DNA of 64,000 nucleotides from Paenibacillus sp. JQZ6Y-1 (GTDB lineage Bacteria; Bacillota; Bacilli; Paenibacillales; Paenibacillaceae). A program made the translations under genes and the position numbers. The notes beneath the pieces were generated by a model. It saw only the letters and a list, made by a program, of their open reading frames with translations, made no database searches and was not told the DNA's origin. Of this stretch, positions 18,518 through 26,249 are shown piece after piece. The stretch lies in contig NZ_JBFDUZ010000001.1 of assembly GCF_040719145.1 (NCBI RefSeq), forward strand, positions 372,001 to 436,000. Reading direction: 5' to 3'. How positions within the stretch are numbered: position 1 is the first letter of the stretch; every line of letters starts with the position of its first letter.

Positions 18518-18753
18518 TTATCCACATATCCCCGAAAAATTGTTTATAAAACTAAAAATGCTTGCTGCGCTAACCTTTTGCAGAAATTTGAAACAGGGGA
18601 TAGTTAAACACAGCTTCTTAACTAAAATCTGTGGATAATGTGCACAACTTGGTGGATAAATATGGATTTTATACAAAAAAGCGATTCTACCAACGAAAAA
18701 TCGCATTTTATTCGCTAAAAATCCGCTATCTAGCCACTATTTTTTGTGGATAA
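18518..18753. promoter_or_regulatory. Cluster of DnaA-box-like sites beside tsaD
   Basis: TTATCCACA occurs at 18518-18526 (+) and its complement TGTGGATAA at 18630-18638 and 18745-18753 (-); a one-mismatch copy GGTGGATAA is at 18651-18659. Three perfect 9-mers and one near match in 236 bases of AT-rich noncoding DNA are unlikely by chance. There is no dnaA or dnaN here, so it is not the main origin. Confidence 0.6.
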
Positions 18754-18839
18754 ATCTGTTTACAAAATAAATCGCTTGCTTTTACAAAAATCTTGTATCT
18801 TTTACACATTGATGAACATGTATTGACAAATTCACGATT

Positions 18840-20789
18840 CTACTCCGCAGCCAGTGTTTCCCATTCCTCATACGCTTGTTCAAGCGCCTGCTGATGCTGG
18901 GCAATCTGCTGCTGACGTGTCTGTACAGCTTCATAATCTTGATATACATCTGGTTCGGTTAATTCCTGCTCCAGTACAGCAATACGATCCTCATGCTCGG
19001 CAATCTCCTGCTCCAGCTGTTCCAGACGGCGCTTGCGATTACGTTCCTCGCGTTTCGCCTGTTTGCCTTCTTCATAGGAGTTGGCAGGTACTTTGGCGGC
19101 ATCATTGGCTGCTTGTCCGCCACGCGCTTGACTAGCGGCGGCAGCTGCTGCGGCTTCAGCAGCAAGCTCTAACAGCTCCTGCTTTTTGGCAGTATAATCA
19201 TCAAAGTTGCCCAGATACGTGGTCAACCCATCAGGACGCAGCTCTAGAATACGCTCTGCCATTTTATTCAGGAAATACCGATCATGGGAAATGAACAGCA
19301 GCGTGCCTTCATAATCAATTAACGCCGATTCCAGCACTTCCTTGCTCACCAGATCCAGATGGTTGGTCGGCTCATCGAGAATCAATACATTCGCTTCTAG
19401 CAGCATCAGTTTACTAAGCGAAACGCGTGCTTTCTCGCCGCCACTGAGCGAAGCGATTTTTTTCAATACGTCTTCGCCGCTGAACAGGAAGTTGCCCAGT
19501 ACAGTACGAATACGCACCTCGTCCAGATGGCGGAAGCTGCTCCATACTTCTTCCAATACAGTATTGTTTGGATTGAGATGCCCTTGCTCCTGATCGTAAT
19601 AGCCGATCTTTGTTTTGGCACCCCATTCAATTTTACCGGTATCCGGTGGATGCTGACCGATTAGCGATTTGAGCAATGTGGTTTTACCGGTTCCGTTTGG
19701 ACCGATCAGCGCAACTGTATCACCGCGCCACATTTCAAAGGAAATGGGTGTGAACAGCGGCTGCTTGTTTTCATAAGATAGGCTTAACTTATTCACTCGC
19801 AGCACATCTTTGCCTGACACCACTGAGGTTTCAAAAGAGAAGCTCGCCTTTTTCAGATCACCGGCAGGGCGATCCATCCGATCCATTTTCTCCAGCGCAC
19901 GACGACGACTCTGAGCGCGCTTGGTAGTAGAGGCACGTACAATATTTTTCTGGATAAACTGCTCCATTCGGGCAATCTCATCCTGTTGTTTCTCAAACTG
20001 CTTCAATTCCGATTCGTACTCCGCAGCCTTGATGTCGATATAGCGGCTGTAATTGCCAGTATAGCGCTTGGAGCGATGTCGTTCGATCTCGACAATGCTA
20101 GTTACGAGACGGTCTAGAAAATAACGGTCATGGGATACGATGAGCAGTGCACCCGGATACGCGCGCAAATAATCTTCGAGCCATGCCAGCGTGTCCAGAT
20201 CCAGATGGTTGGTCGGCTCATCCAGCATCAGTACATCAGGTGCTTGCAGCAGAATGCGCGCCAACGCCAGCCGTGTCTTTTGTCCGCCGCTTAATGTAGA
20301 TACTTCGGTATCCTGTGAAAATTCGCCAAAGCCCATTCCGTGCAAAATGCTGCGAATCCGCGTATCCATCTCATAACCGCCGCGCTCGCGGAACCAGTCC
20401 GACTGAGTTGCGTAACGCTCTAGCAGCTCTGCGTAGGCTTTTTCATCCTCCATTTTGGCAGGATCGGCAATATGCTGCTCCATCACACGCAGCTCGCGCT
20501 CCGTATCGATCAGCTCTGCATAGACCGAACGCATTTCCTCACCAATCGTATTGCCGTGATGCAGCCCGCTGTTCTGCGCGAGATAGCCGAGCGACATTTC
20601 TTTGCTGCGGAATATTTGTCCGCTGTCATATGACATTTCGCCAGCCATGATTTTGAGCAGGGTCGATTTACCTGCACCGTTGACGCCAACCAGACCGATA
20701 CGTTCGCGTTCTTCAATTTGCAGATTGATGCCTTCTAGAATCGGCGTAATGCCGTATAATTTGGTGATACCGCTTGCTTGTAATAACAC
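18840..20789 (-). CDS. ABC-F family ATPase (YdiF type)
   Basis: A 649-residue protein with two ABC ATPase domains and no membrane segment. Walker A motifs are GVNGAGKST and GPNGTGKTT; signatures are LSGGQKTRLALARIL and LSGGEKARVSLSKLM; both Walker B motifs are followed by DEPTNHLDL. An inter-domain linker near residues 235-300 and a long charged C-terminal coiled coil (about 560-645), preceded by an Ala-rich tract, fit the YdiF/Uup-like ABC-F subgroup. ABC-F proteins act on the ribosome. Position after tsaD and before moaC matches B. subtilis ydiF. The GTG start at 20789 has GAAAGGA upstream. It is not specifically an antibiotic-resistance type. Confidence 0.9.
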   Translation of the reverse strand: MLLQASGITKLYGITPILEGINLQIEERERIGLVGVNGAGKSTLLKIMAGEMSYDSGQIFRSKEMSLGYLAQNSGLHHGNTIGEEMRSVYAELIDTERELRVMEQHIADPAKMEDEKAYAELLERYATQSDWFRERGGYEMDTRIRSILHGMGFGEFSQDTEVSTLSGGQKTRLALARILLQAPDVLMLDEPTNHLDLDTLAWLEDYLRAYPGALLIVSHDRYFLDRLVTSIVEIERHRSKRYTGNYSRYIDIKAAEYESELKQFEKQQDEIARMEQFIQKNIVRASTTKRAQSRRRALEKMDRMDRPAGDLKKASFSFETSVVSGKDVLRVNKLSLSYENKQPLFTPISFEMWRGDTVALIGPNGTGKTTLLKSLIGQHPPDTGKIEWGAKTKIGYYDQEQGHLNPNNTVLEEVWSSFRHLDEVRIRTVLGNFLFSGEDVLKKIASLSGGEKARVSLSKLMLLEANVLILDEPTNHLDLVSKEVLESALIDYEGTLLFISHDRYFLNKMAERILELRPDGLTTYLGNFDDYTAKKQELLELAAEAAAAAAASQARGGQAANDAAKVPANSYEEGKQAKREERNRKRRLEQLEQEIAEHEDRIAVLEQELTEPDVYQDYEAVQTRQQQIAQHQQALEQAYEEWETLAAE

Positions 20790-21272
20790 GTATATTCATC
20801 CTTTCCGCTAAAGCAGGGAATACCTGCATGTATTTCATCCATAAACAGGGCAACATGTACAATCCCCGTAGTTTTTTTATCATTCATGTCGATCCTGTGG
20901 TGGTTCATTTCACATATATAGAGTATGCTGAACAAAAAGATGTCGTATCTGCATTACTACGAGATGATCCTACCAAGTAGGATCATTGGTGCTGACGTCG
21001 AGTACTTACTCAACAAACTCATGTCTCCATCCTGTCTAGTGTACATGAAATGCCGCTTTTTTGCATGATTTATCGCTTGTGCATGTATGGGCAGGATATG
21101 GATCATAGTCGATCATTCTATATTGCCGAAACCTGATTCCTCCGCTTCATGAAGGGTACATCATGGTATGGCGGGAAATTGGTTTTTGTACAAGAAAATG
21201 TTACACTGTCAGTAGGTGTGACTCATACCTGTCAACCGTGAACGCAGAAAGGTCTGCGCAGGGAGGTAGCCG
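20790..21272. other. 483-base divergent intergenic region
   Basis: A perfect 10-base hairpin ATGATCCTAC-caa-GTAGGATCAT lies at 20964-20986 without a T-tract. A weak promoter candidate TTGGTT-N17-TACACT (21179-21207) could serve the cyclo-ligase gene. No gene seen. Confidence 0.5.
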
Positions 21273-21926
21273 ATGAACCACGCTTTGGATAAAAGGATAT
21301 TGCGCAAGCAGCTTCAACAGAGCAGGCAGCAATTAGAGCCTGTGATGAGAATGAAACAATCGGCGGACATTCGTGCCGCTGCGGAACCATATATTGCATC
21401 ATTACGTCGTCTAGACGATGCATCACCGCTAACGATATTTAGTTATCTGGCGTATCGTGATGAGCCGGACACCTTGCCACTGCTGGACGATTGCTGGCAG
21501 CAGCAGGATATTGTGCTGGCACCGCGAATTGACCGTACAGAGCAGGGTGTTTTTCATTTGCACTCTATTACAGGCATTGGAGATGTGGAGCCGGGAGCTT
21601 ACGGTATTCCTGAACCACTGCCTACCTTGCCGATCTATGAGCCGCCCAAATGGGATCGCATTCAGCTAGTGATCGTGCCCGGACTGGGATACGACCGTCA
21701 GGGTGGACGCATTGGGTATGGCGGCGGATTTTATGATCGGTTTATGAATCGGCTGCTGTCTATGAGCAGTCGTCGCCCGTTGCTGGCTTCGCTGGCATTT
21801 GATATGCAAATCGTAGAGCAGATTCCGATGGAGCCGCATGATTTTGCTATCGATGTGTTGTTTACACCGGATGGTGTGATCACGACAGAAGCAGGTCGCA
21901 GGCATTTGATGAACAGCAAGATGTAG
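21273..21926 (+). CDS. 5-formyltetrahydrofolate cyclo-ligase
   Basis: A 217-residue enzyme that uses ATP to turn 5-formyl-THF into 5,10-methenyl-THF, returning it to one-carbon metabolism. The nucleotide/substrate-binding end VPGLGYDRQGGRIGYGGGFYDR, seen in part as GYDRQGGRIGYGGGFYDR near residues 141-158, is diagnostic. N-terminal KRILRKQLQQSR is also typical. GGGAGG precedes the ATG by 8 bases. It is the B. subtilis YqgN type. Confidence 0.93.
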   Translation: MNHALDKRILRKQLQQSRQQLEPVMRMKQSADIRAAAEPYIASLRRLDDASPLTIFSYLAYRDEPDTLPLLDDCWQQQDIVLAPRIDRTEQGVFHLHSITGIGDVEPGAYGIPEPLPTLPIYEPPKWDRIQLVIVPGLGYDRQGGRIGYGGGFYDRFMNRLLSMSSRRPLLASLAFDMQIVEQIPMEPHDFAIDVLFTPDGVITTEAGRRHLMNSKM

Positions 21927-22055
21927 GTTGGACGGACACTTCCTTCCAATCGTTTATGTACATGACATGAATACGACGAAGGATATGCACCATCATATAC
22001 TCGTCTGCACGATAAATATCCAAATTATGTGTATAGAAATGAAGGTTGATAGACA

Positions 22056-22574
22056 ATGAGCGAACATAACGACGACCGCCTATATGAAGGGCTGCCCACC
22101 TCGGCAGGATCGCTGACGCATTTTAACGAGCAAGGCCGCGCACGGATGGTCGATATTTCCGGCAAAACAGAGACTGTCCGTATCGCAGTTGCATCCAGTA
22201 TGGTCAAGATGCAGCCATCTACGTTACAGGCGATGAAAGACCATCAGATTGGTAAAGGTGATGTACTAGCTGTTGCTCAGGTTGCTGGGATTCAAGCAGC
22301 CAAGCGTACATCGGATTGGATACCGATGTGTCATCCACTGCCCCTGACAGGCGTAAACATTACATTTAGCGATAATGAGTATGATGAGCTGTATATCGAA
22401 GTACAGGTCAAAACAGAAGGCAAAACCGGCGTGGAAATGGAAGCCTTGACCGCTGCTTCCGCTGTGGCATTAACCATTTATGATATGTGCAAGGCGCTGC
22501 AAAAGGATATGGTGATCGGTCCGACGCTGTTATTATCCAAAAGTGGCGGGAAAAGCGGCGATTTTGTCCGATAA
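22056..22574 (+). CDS. moaC: Cyclic pyranopterin monophosphate synthase
   Basis: A 172-residue MoaC protein, which forms cyclic pyranopterin monophosphate, the first isolable intermediate in molybdenum cofactor synthesis. The segment [16 protein letters not shown] and the later [16 protein letters not shown] carry the conserved active-site residues. Upstream AAGG is 11 bases from the ATG, a weak site. In B. subtilis moaC also sits between ydiF and the tat genes. The MogA-like gene follows after 74 bases. Confidence 0.95.
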   Translation: MSEHNDDRLYEGLPTSAGSLTHFNEQGRARMVDISGKTETVRIAVASSMVKMQPSTLQAMKDHQIGKGDVLAVAQVAGIQAAKRTSDWIPMCHPLPLTGVNITFSDNEYDELYIEVQVKTEGKTGVEMEALTAASAVALTIYDMCKALQKDMVIGPTLLLSKSGGKSGDFVR

Positions 22575-22648
22575 TGAGCAGAGCTTTCCATAGAACGTAA
22601 TCATCGTTATACATGAAACGGATGACATAGAGATGGGAGGGTAAGCGT

Positions 22649-23146
22649 ATGGTTTGGAGAACGGCTATTTTGACAGCCAGCGATAAAGGCGCGCGTGGAG
22701 AACGCGAAGATACAAGTGCACAGGTCATCCGCGAACTGGTAGAGGAAGAATTGGGCGGCGAGATTGTGGAGTATCGGGTAGTACCGGATGAGCCGGACGA
22801 GATTATCGCTGCATTGATTGAAATGACCGAATATTTTAACGCTGATCTGGTATTAACCACTGGTGGTACAGAGCTGGCGCAGCGTGATGTTACCCCGGAA
22901 GCAACTCGTCGGGTCATTCAGCGCGAAGTACCGGGCATGGCGGAAGCGATGCGCGCTACCGTTATGCAAAAAAACCGTTCAGCGATGCTGTTCCGTGGCA
23001 TCTGCGGTATCCGTGAGCGTAGTCTGATCGTCAATTTGCCGGGAACACCCAAAGGCGTGCATGAGCATTTAGCGGCGATTATGGATCAGTTGCCAGAAGC
23101 ACTGCTCATGATTACTGGACAATATCATCCGAACGACGAACGGTAA
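22649..23146 (+). CDS. MogA/MoaB-type molybdenum cofactor protein
   Basis: A 165-residue MoaB/MogA-fold protein that adenylylates molybdopterin. The binding motif LVLTTGGTELAQRDVTPEATR, seen as TTGGTELAQRDVTPEA near residues 70-85, and the later NLPGTPKG loop are conserved. GGGAGGGTAAGC precedes the ATG. With moaC it suggests the host makes molybdenum cofactor. Its stop codon lies inside a 24-base tandem duplication (23138-23186). Confidence 0.92.
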   Translation: MVWRTAILTASDKGARGEREDTSAQVIRELVEEELGGEIVEYRVVPDEPDEIIAALIEMTEYFNADLVLTTGGTELAQRDVTPEATRRVIQREVPGMAEAMRATVMQKNRSAMLFRGICGIRERSLIVNLPGTPKGVHEHLAAIMDQLPEALLMITGQYHPNDER

Positions 23147-23186
23147 GCCAGATGTATGCCAAGAACGGTAAGCCAGATGTATGCCA
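23138..23186. repeat. 24-base direct repeat across the mogA-like stop codon
   Basis: Two identical 24-base copies at 23138-23161 and 23163-23186, one base apart. The first holds the native stop codon (CGG TAA). Confidence 0.9.
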
Positions 23187-23289
23187 GAGACGAGCGTTGA
23201 TCTGGATAAGTAGAACGGGGAAGAGGAGTCATTATCCCTTGATTGCCGAATAACATGCTGTTTGCCTACCGATACACCCTTCAGCAGAC

Positions 23290-23324
23290 GCACAATTTTT
23301 CGAGGTGAAAGATTGTGCATTTTT
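23290..23324 (+). terminator. Weak terminator after the mogA-like gene
   Basis: GCACAAT (23290-23296) pairs with ATTGTGC (23312-23318), followed by ATTTTTG. It lies upstream of the tatA promoter. Confidence 0.55.
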
Positions 23325-23381
23325 GCATGGGTAATTTTATGGATGTATCGTGATCCAAAGGTGAATTGCGACGCGTAGTTA

Positions 23382-23390
23382 TGCTATGAT
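23382..23390 (+). promoter_or_regulatory. Extended -10 promoter candidate for tatA
   Basis: TGC-TATGAT forms an extended -10 element about 50 bases before tatA; the -35 region is poor. Confidence 0.35.
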
Positions 23391-23438
23391 AGGAGCACGA
23401 TAGACACAGTGCTGTCGCATCATGAAGGAGGAGTTACT

Positions 23439-23678
23439 ATGTTTAGCGGTGCAGGTATTGGCCCGACCGGATTTATTTTGCTTATTATTCTGGCACTGAT
23501 TTTGTTTGGTCCGAACAAATTGCCCGAGCTTGGCCGCGCTGTCGGTCGTACATTCCGCGAATTCAAGGAAGGTACGCGCGATATGATGAAAGATGATGAA
23601 ACCAAATCCAAGTCCCGTATCGAATCGATGGAAGCGACTGAAGTGAAGTCCGAGATTCGCCCGGAAGACAAACGTTAA
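23439..23678 (+). CDS. tatA: Twin-arginine translocase subunit TatA
   Basis: A 79-residue TatA/TatE-type protein: a short N-terminal membrane helix (about residues 9-23, FILLIILALILFG), the Phe-Gly hinge with FGPNKLPELGRAVG, an amphipathic helix (FREFKEGTRDMM) and a charged tail. TatA oligomers form the conducting element for folded proteins. The ATG at 23439 has AAGGAGGAG upstream; the frame is open further back without a ribosome site. It corresponds to TatAy of B. subtilis by position. A hairpin terminator separates it from tatC. Confidence 0.93.
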   Translation: MFSGAGIGPTGFILLIILALILFGPNKLPELGRAVGRTFREFKEGTRDMMKDDETKSKSRIESMEATEVKSEIRPEDKR

Positions 23679-23763
23679 TCATACACGTACAATACCAACC
23701 GCCATCCGGTAAGCTAGCAAGATGGGGGGCTTTCTTTGTGACGGCGGTTGTACAGCTCTTCCG

Positions 23764-23796
23764 AATCCCTTCCCCGGCGGAAGGGATTTTCTTTTC
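23764..23796 (+). terminator. Terminator-like hairpin between tatA and tatC
   Basis: AATCCCTTCC-ccggc-GGAAGGGATT is a perfect 10-bp stem with a 5-base loop, followed by TTCTTTTC. Confidence 0.8.
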
Positions 23797-23855
23797 GATC
23801 ATCCTTTCATGTCATGATAACGAAATGTCGCCAGTTAGTAGAAGTGAGGGAGTTC

Positions 23856-24614
23856 ATGAATAAATCGGATAATGAAATGTCGCTGATTGACCATCTGACT
23901 GAGCTACGCCGCCGATTGATCATTGTGATCGCTGTGCTGTTTCTGGGCATGATTCTGGGGCTGTTTGTCGCTCAGCCGGTGTATCAGTACCTTGTATCAG
24001 CGGAGACCGCGCGCAATCTAGTCTTCCATGTGTTCTCATTCTGGGACGGCATTGGTCTATATATGAAGATTGCGATGGTAGTAGCGATTGCGCTGACCTT
24101 GCCATGTGCACTATATCAGATTTGGGCGTTTGTCAGCCCCGGTTTGCTGCTGCAAGAACGACGTACAGCGTTGCGGTATATTCCCTTTGTCTTTTTGATG
24201 TTTATGCTGGGTGTATTGTTTGCTTACTATATTGTCTTTCCGATGGCGCTTACCTTTACGTCTCAGGTCACGCGTAGCATGGGGCTAGAAGAAACATATG
24301 GGGTAGTGCAGTATTTCACTTTTATGTCCAATATTGTCTTTCCGGTGGCAGGGCTATTCGAGCTGCCGCTAGTGATTATGTTTTTGACGACCTTACGGAT
24401 TGTGAATCCGGCATTGCTGCGCAAGCTACGACGAGTTTCGTACTTTGTGCTTGTATTTGTGGCAGTTGTGATTACACCACCAGATTTCATATCGGATATT
24501 CTAGTGGCGATTCCGCTGCTGGGATTATATGAGTTGAGTGTAGTATTATCGACCATTGTGCACCGTAAGCAGATGGCGCGCGATGCGCAGTTGTTGGATG
24601 ATACAGATCTATAA
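23856..24614 (+). CDS. tatC: Twin-arginine translocase subunit TatC
   Basis: A 252-residue, six-helix membrane protein. The N-terminal HLTELRRRL motif is the conserved signal-peptide recognition segment of TatC, and the central FxxF-rich loops and PPDF motif near residue 208 fit the family. The ATG at 23856 has GTGAGGGAG upstream; the longer open frame upstream overlaps the terminator. With TatA it makes a minimal two-component Tat system. Confidence 0.95.
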   Translation: MNKSDNEMSLIDHLTELRRRLIIVIAVLFLGMILGLFVAQPVYQYLVSAETARNLVFHVFSFWDGIGLYMKIAMVVAIALTLPCALYQIWAFVSPGLLLQERRTALRYIPFVFLMFMLGVLFAYYIVFPMALTFTSQVTRSMGLEETYGVVQYFTFMSNIVFPVAGLFELPLVIMFLTTLRIVNPALLRKLRRVSYFVLVFVAVVITPPDFISDILVAIPLLGLYELSVVLSTIVHRKQMARDAQLLDDTDL

Positions 24615-25079
24615 TAATCCGCTCTGCATCACAAAATGGAAAATAGGGATAATGCCCATTTCCATCCAGTAATTAGGTGCTATATTCCCATTTATTAGGC
24701 GCTGTATTTCCATTCATTTTAGGCTTTTATCGTTGAATCATATCACCAAAAGTACTTTTCCCGTATAGCGTGAGATCCGTTTAGGACTGCTATAAAGCGG
24801 AAGGGTATTTTTTTTGCTAATTCTGTGTCAAAACACTATCTTTTTTGTCGAAGTCAGATTATAAATAGTTAATAAGCAGCATTTCTAATGATTGTCAAAG
24901 CGCTTGTATTGTACAATAGTAACAGGGGGTCGCAGCTCTCTGCATGCAGACAACAGATACAGCGGAAGCAATAGTGGGGAGGGATTCAAGGCTGTACACA
25001 GCAGCCGATTGTGCCGCTTTTACATAAGCCGGCTGGTATCCGGTGATTTCAGTACACAGACAAAAAAGGGGTTACTATT
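24615..25079. other. 465-base intergenic region with degenerate repeats
   Basis: It contains two degenerate 22-base tandem units (24672-24693 and 24694-24715, 18 of 22 identical) with a decayed third, and a bulged hairpin ending in TATTTTTTTT near 24818 that may terminate tatC. No promoter for the next gene was identified with confidence. Confidence 0.5.
24758..24819 (+). terminator. Possible terminator after tatC
   Basis: CCGTATAGC pairs imperfectly with GCTATAAAGCGG over a long loop; a run of eight Ts follows. Confidence 0.45.
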
Positions 25080-26249
25080 TTGAAGAAAATCAGCATACTG
25101 CTCATTACCTTGGCTTTGATCTTTATCCTGCCTTTGATTGGAAGTCTGGCAAAATGGGGCGCGCCTCCGCCCGGATATGGGGTATTTCCTGTTCTATCCG
25201 CCGTGCCAGACCCGCCGTTTAATTTGACCTATTTTATCGGTGCGAGCTGCATTGCCGCCTTTATTCTGATCTTTTTGCTATTTCCACGGCTATTCGGTTT
25301 CCAAAAGCCAGTCAAACGTAAGGAGCCACGCGAAAAAGCAGGCTTTCCGATCTGGTTCTGGGCATCCCTACCTGTATTGATTGTCTGTTGGGCGATCATG
25401 TGGACGCGGGTTAGCATTTTCTGGGGCTTTGAAAAGTATACCTTTGTCCCGCTCTGGTGGGCATTTATTTGTATTCTCGATGGTATCGTGTACAAACGGA
25501 ACAACGGCATTTCGCTTCTATCGACCAAGTTTCGTGTCGTACAGCTGTTGGCAGTGGTATCCTGTTATAGCTGGTTTGCGTTTGAATACTTGAATTACTT
25601 CGTTATGGAAAACTGGTATTACCCCAACAATGAAATCCTCACCAACTTCGGCAACATTTTCTGGTTCTCCCTTTCCTACTCCACGGTATTACCCGCGATT
25701 GTGGAATGGTATTTACTGCTCAAAACATTTCCGGCATTACGTGACCGCTACAGTAATGGTCCACGCCTGAAACTAAATAAACAATGGCTGATCTTCTTTT
25801 ACATTGTCGGGCTGATTCTATCGCTGGCGATGGGCTACTTCCCGTTTCAGCTATTCTGGGTATTATGGGTCGCGCTCGTACCGATGCTGTCAGCAGCGAT
25901 GGGCTTGATGAAGATGTGGACTCCGTTCACACCGATTCGCGAAGGCAACTGGTCGCCGATGCTATTGATTGCCATCGCTACCGTCGCCAACGGATTTTTC
26001 TGGGAGCTATGGAACTTTGGTAGTGAATGGTTCAATAAAGGCATTCCGCTGAATCCGAACTTCTGGAAGTATTCCGTACCGTATCTGGATAAATTTCATA
26101 TTTTCTCGGAAATGCCGATTCTCGGCTACTTTGGTTATTTGTTCTTCGGTGTCAACTGCTGGATTCTCTGGTTGACCGCCGCTTATATTTTTAAATTTGA
26201 TCCTAACTTTGAGCTTACTGGCAGACGGGATGAAGTGAGGGAACGCTAA
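25080..26249 (+). CDS. Polytopic membrane protein of unrecognised family, paired with giant kinase
   Basis: A 389-residue protein with about nine to ten hydrophobic segments, very rich in Trp, Phe and Tyr. A loop with WGAPPPGYGVFP lies outside the first helix (about residues 27-38), and a conserved-looking end reads PILGYFGYLFFGVNCW (about 349-364). I cannot assign it to a named family. The TTG start at 25080 has AAAAAAGGGG eight bases upstream; no better ATG is close. Its stop overlaps the start of the giant kinase gene by one base (TAATG), so the two are translated together. It could be the membrane sensor or anchor for the kinase, which has no membrane segment. That link is inference from the overlap alone. 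Confidence 0.8.
   Translation: MKKISILLITLALIFILPLIGSLAKWGAPPPGYGVFPVLSAVPDPPFNLTYFIGASCIAAFILIFLLFPRLFGFQKPVKRKEPREKAGFPIWFWASLPVLIVCWAIMWTRVSIFWGFEKYTFVPLWWAFICILDGIVYKRNNGISLLSTKFRVVQLLAVVSCYSWFAFEYLNYFVMENWYYPNNEILTNFGNIFWFSLSYSTVLPAIVEWYLLLKTFPALRDRYSNGPRLKLNKQWLIFFYIVGLILSLAMGYFPFQLFWVLWVALVPMLSAAMGLMKMWTPFTPIREGNWSPMLLIAIATVANGFFWELWNFGSEWFNKGIPLNPNFWKYSVPYLDKFHIFSEMPILGYFGYLFFGVNCWILWLTAAYIFKFDPNFELTGRRDEVRER

Larger units (their letters stand above)
18141..18839. other. 699-base convergent spacer with repeats and DnaA-box-like sites
   Basis: AT-rich DNA between convergent tsaD and the ABC-F gene. It holds a 22-bp-stem terminator, two 19-base tandem repeats and a cluster of DnaA-box-like 9-mers. 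The possible reading frame at 18200-18607 runs through the terminator and repeats, lacks a ribosome site and is rejected. Confidence 0.7.

Noticed and set aside
18200-18607. Possible 135-codon gene after tsaD
   Set aside because: It runs through the terminator hairpin, the tandem repeats and a DnaA-like box, and lacks a ribosome site and protein-like composition.
18518-18753. Replication origin
   Set aside because: DnaA-like boxes are present, but dnaA, dnaN, gyrB and recF are absent, so a cluster outside the origin is more likely.
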